Part shown: piece by piece, positions 63,111 to 64,000 of the stretch
Layout of the letters: the number at the start of each line of letters is the position of its first letter
Position numbering within the stretch: position 1 is the first letter of the stretch
Origin: Micromonospora coxensis
Lineage (GTDB): Bacteria; Actinomycetota; Actinomycetes; Mycobacteriales; Micromonosporaceae
Direction: 5' to 3'
DNA: 64,000 nucleotides
Assembly: GCF_900090295.1 (NCBI RefSeq)
Contig: NZ_LT607753.1
Coordinates: 2,914,001 to 2,978,000 of the forward strand
The notes under the pieces: generated by a model
The model's input: the letters and a program-made list of their open reading frames with translations, nothing else
Told to the model about the DNA's origin: nothing
Databases searched by the model: none
Made by a program: the position numbers and the translations under genes

Positions 63111-63905
63111 TCAGCGCTCCTCGGTGGACTGACCCAGCGACCGGCGGGTCAGCAGGGTCGCGCCGGCGACGGCGGCCGGCATGACCAGCACCGCGCCGAG
63201 CGGGATCAGGAAGCAGAGGAAGACCGCCACGCCGAAGCCGAGGGTGGTGGGCCGGTCCGCCTTCAGGACGGACCGCCGGTCGGGCAGCCGCATCCCCCGC
63301 CGGCCGAACGGCGCGCCGACCAGTTCCACGGCGAGCAGCCAGCCGCCCACCGCCGCCCCGATCACCGGCACCACGGTCTGCCCGACCACCGGGATGAACC
63401 CGGCGGCGAAGAGCGGGATGCCGAAGAGCACCGACAGGCCGACCAGCCGCAGCGAGTCGACGACGCTGCGCCGCAGCGACGCCCAGAGCGGCACCTCGAC
63501 CGCGCCGGGGGTGCCGCCCAGCCGCTCCTCCACCCGCTCGGAGATCTTCTCGTAGAACGGGTCGCCGATGACCAGGGTGACCGCGGTGAAGCTGACCACC
63601 GCGAGCAGGCCGCCGAGGCCGAGGAAGGCCAGCCCGGCGACCACCCGCACCAGGCTGCGCGGGGTCGCCGACCAGTCGTCCGCGAACGGCGTGACCAGGG
63701 CGGCGAGGTCGTCGACGAACCACACCAGGGTGGCGAACGCGGTGACGAACACCGCGCCCGAGATCAGTGCCGGCACGACGCCGAGCAGCATCAGCCCGGG
63801 GCTGCGCACGTACAGGCCGAGACCGCGCAGGAGCAGACCCACACCGGAGAAGAAGCGGCCGGCGGCGCCGGCCACCGGCCGGGCGATGTCGCGGGGTGCG
63901 TTCAC
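63111..63905 (-). CDS. EI24/CysZ-family membrane protein
   Basis: A 264-residue multi-helix protein of the EI24 domain family, which includes the sulfate transporter CysZ. Helices at ~38-62, 88-112, 165-200 and 230-255; VTLVIGDPFYEKISERVEE is the family signature. Function in actinobacteria is not defined; sulfate uptake is possible. GTG start has TAGGCT 8 nt upstream (leaderless). Confidence 0.9.
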   Translation of the reverse strand: MNAPRDIARPVAGAAGRFFSGVGLLLRGLGLYVRSPGLMLLGVVPALISGAVFVTAFATLVWFVDDLAALVTPFADDWSATPRSLVRVVAGLAFLGLGGLLAVVSFTAVTLVIGDPFYEKISERVEERLGGTPGAVEVPLWASLRRSVVDSLRLVGLSVLFGIPLFAAGFIPVVGQTVVPVIGAAVGGWLLAVELVGAPFGRRGMRLPDRRSVLKADRPTTLGFGVAVFLCFLIPLGAVLVMPAAVAGATLLTRRSLGQSTEER

Positions 63906-63979
63906 GAGCGCAGAGCCTAGTGGCCACCGGCCGGCCGGGCCGGGCGAGGCGCGTGCTCCGGTCGTGGATCCGGCTGGGG

Positions 63980-64000
63980 CAGGATGGCGGGGTGCGCGCC
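63980..64000 (+). promoter_or_regulatory. Possible leaderless promoter and start of a gene leaving the window
   Basis: CAGGAT (63980-63985) lies 6 nt before a GTG at 63992, the same layout as many starts in this window. Only three codons (GTG CGC GCC) are visible, so the gene cannot be identified. Confidence 0.35.

Overview
The window is chromosomal DNA from a high-GC actinobacterium, most likely Micromonospora or a close relative in the Micromonosporaceae. The evidence is very GC-rich coding DNA with strong third-position GC bias, a mycothiol gene (mshA), a BldN-type sigma factor with its anti-sigma factor, a rex-hemACDB operon behind a Rex operator, SenX3-RegX3/PhoU, and a cellobiose-type ABC operon without its own ATPase. 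I see no rRNA, tRNA, CRISPR, phage or insertion sequence; this reads as ordinary core and near-core chromosome. The genus is inferred, not proven.

Layout. 0-3.2 kb: end of an amino acid permease, a secreted GHL10-type glycoside hydrolase and a secreted phospholipase A2. 3.2-12.4 kb: a cyclase/STAND-ATPase signalling protein, FmdB-like zinc ribbon, lytic transglycosylase, tandem-GNAT protein and a large secreted nuclease. 12.4-13.06 kb: a gene-poor stretch with a possible small Cys-rich ORF and a long inverted repeat. 13.06-18.8 kb: rex-hemA-hemC-hemD/cobA-hemB. 19-21.6 kb: HAD phosphatase, glutaredoxin-like protein and acyl-CoA ligase. 21.8-28.1 kb: the bldN developmental block (leader ORF, bldN, rsbN-like, HAD-IB, acyltransferase, epimerase, bS22, excisionase-type HTH). 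28.3-33.6 kb: MacB-type ABC exporter and membrane-anchored metallopeptidase. 33.6-38.6 kb: TetR/alpha-beta hydrolase pair with an operator, VOC protein, proline dehydrogenase, and a lipoprotein next to a glutathionylspermidine-synthase-like ATP-grasp enzyme. 38.6-38.8 kb: a hairpin flanked by C- and G-tracts. 38.8-45.2 kb: TIM-barrel protein, Ppx/GppA, Cys-rich conserved protein, regX3-senX3, PHO box, phoU, gpmA. 45.4-48.1 kb: two tandem MFS transporters. 48.5-55.3 kb: a histone-like protein, YbjN, mshA, SDR, methyltransferase, murB and a DinB/MDMPI-type protein. 55.3-61.2 kb: an oligosaccharide operon (binding protein, two permeases, GH1 beta-glucosidase, LacI) behind a promoter flanked by two GAGAGCGCTCTC operators. 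61.3-64 kb: RidA, tandem GNAT, macrodomain protein, EI24 membrane protein.

How it fits together. Several regulatory circuits can be read directly: Rex/NADH control of heme synthesis, PhoP/RegX3-type control between senX3 and phoU, LacI control of beta-glucoside uptake, and a probable TetR operator in front of a hydrolase-TetR operon. A second layer is start-site architecture: nearly twenty genes have a TANNNT-like -10 hexamer only 6-8 nt before the start codon, the signature of leaderless transcripts, and this was used to choose several starts. I found no convincing wholly new multi-gene system. The best candidates for novelty are the short leader ORF coupled to bldN, the lipoprotein/ATP-grasp pair, the hairpin with flanking G4-type tracts, a dispersed intergenic repeat present in two copies, and the histone-like protein with a Rho-N-like domain.
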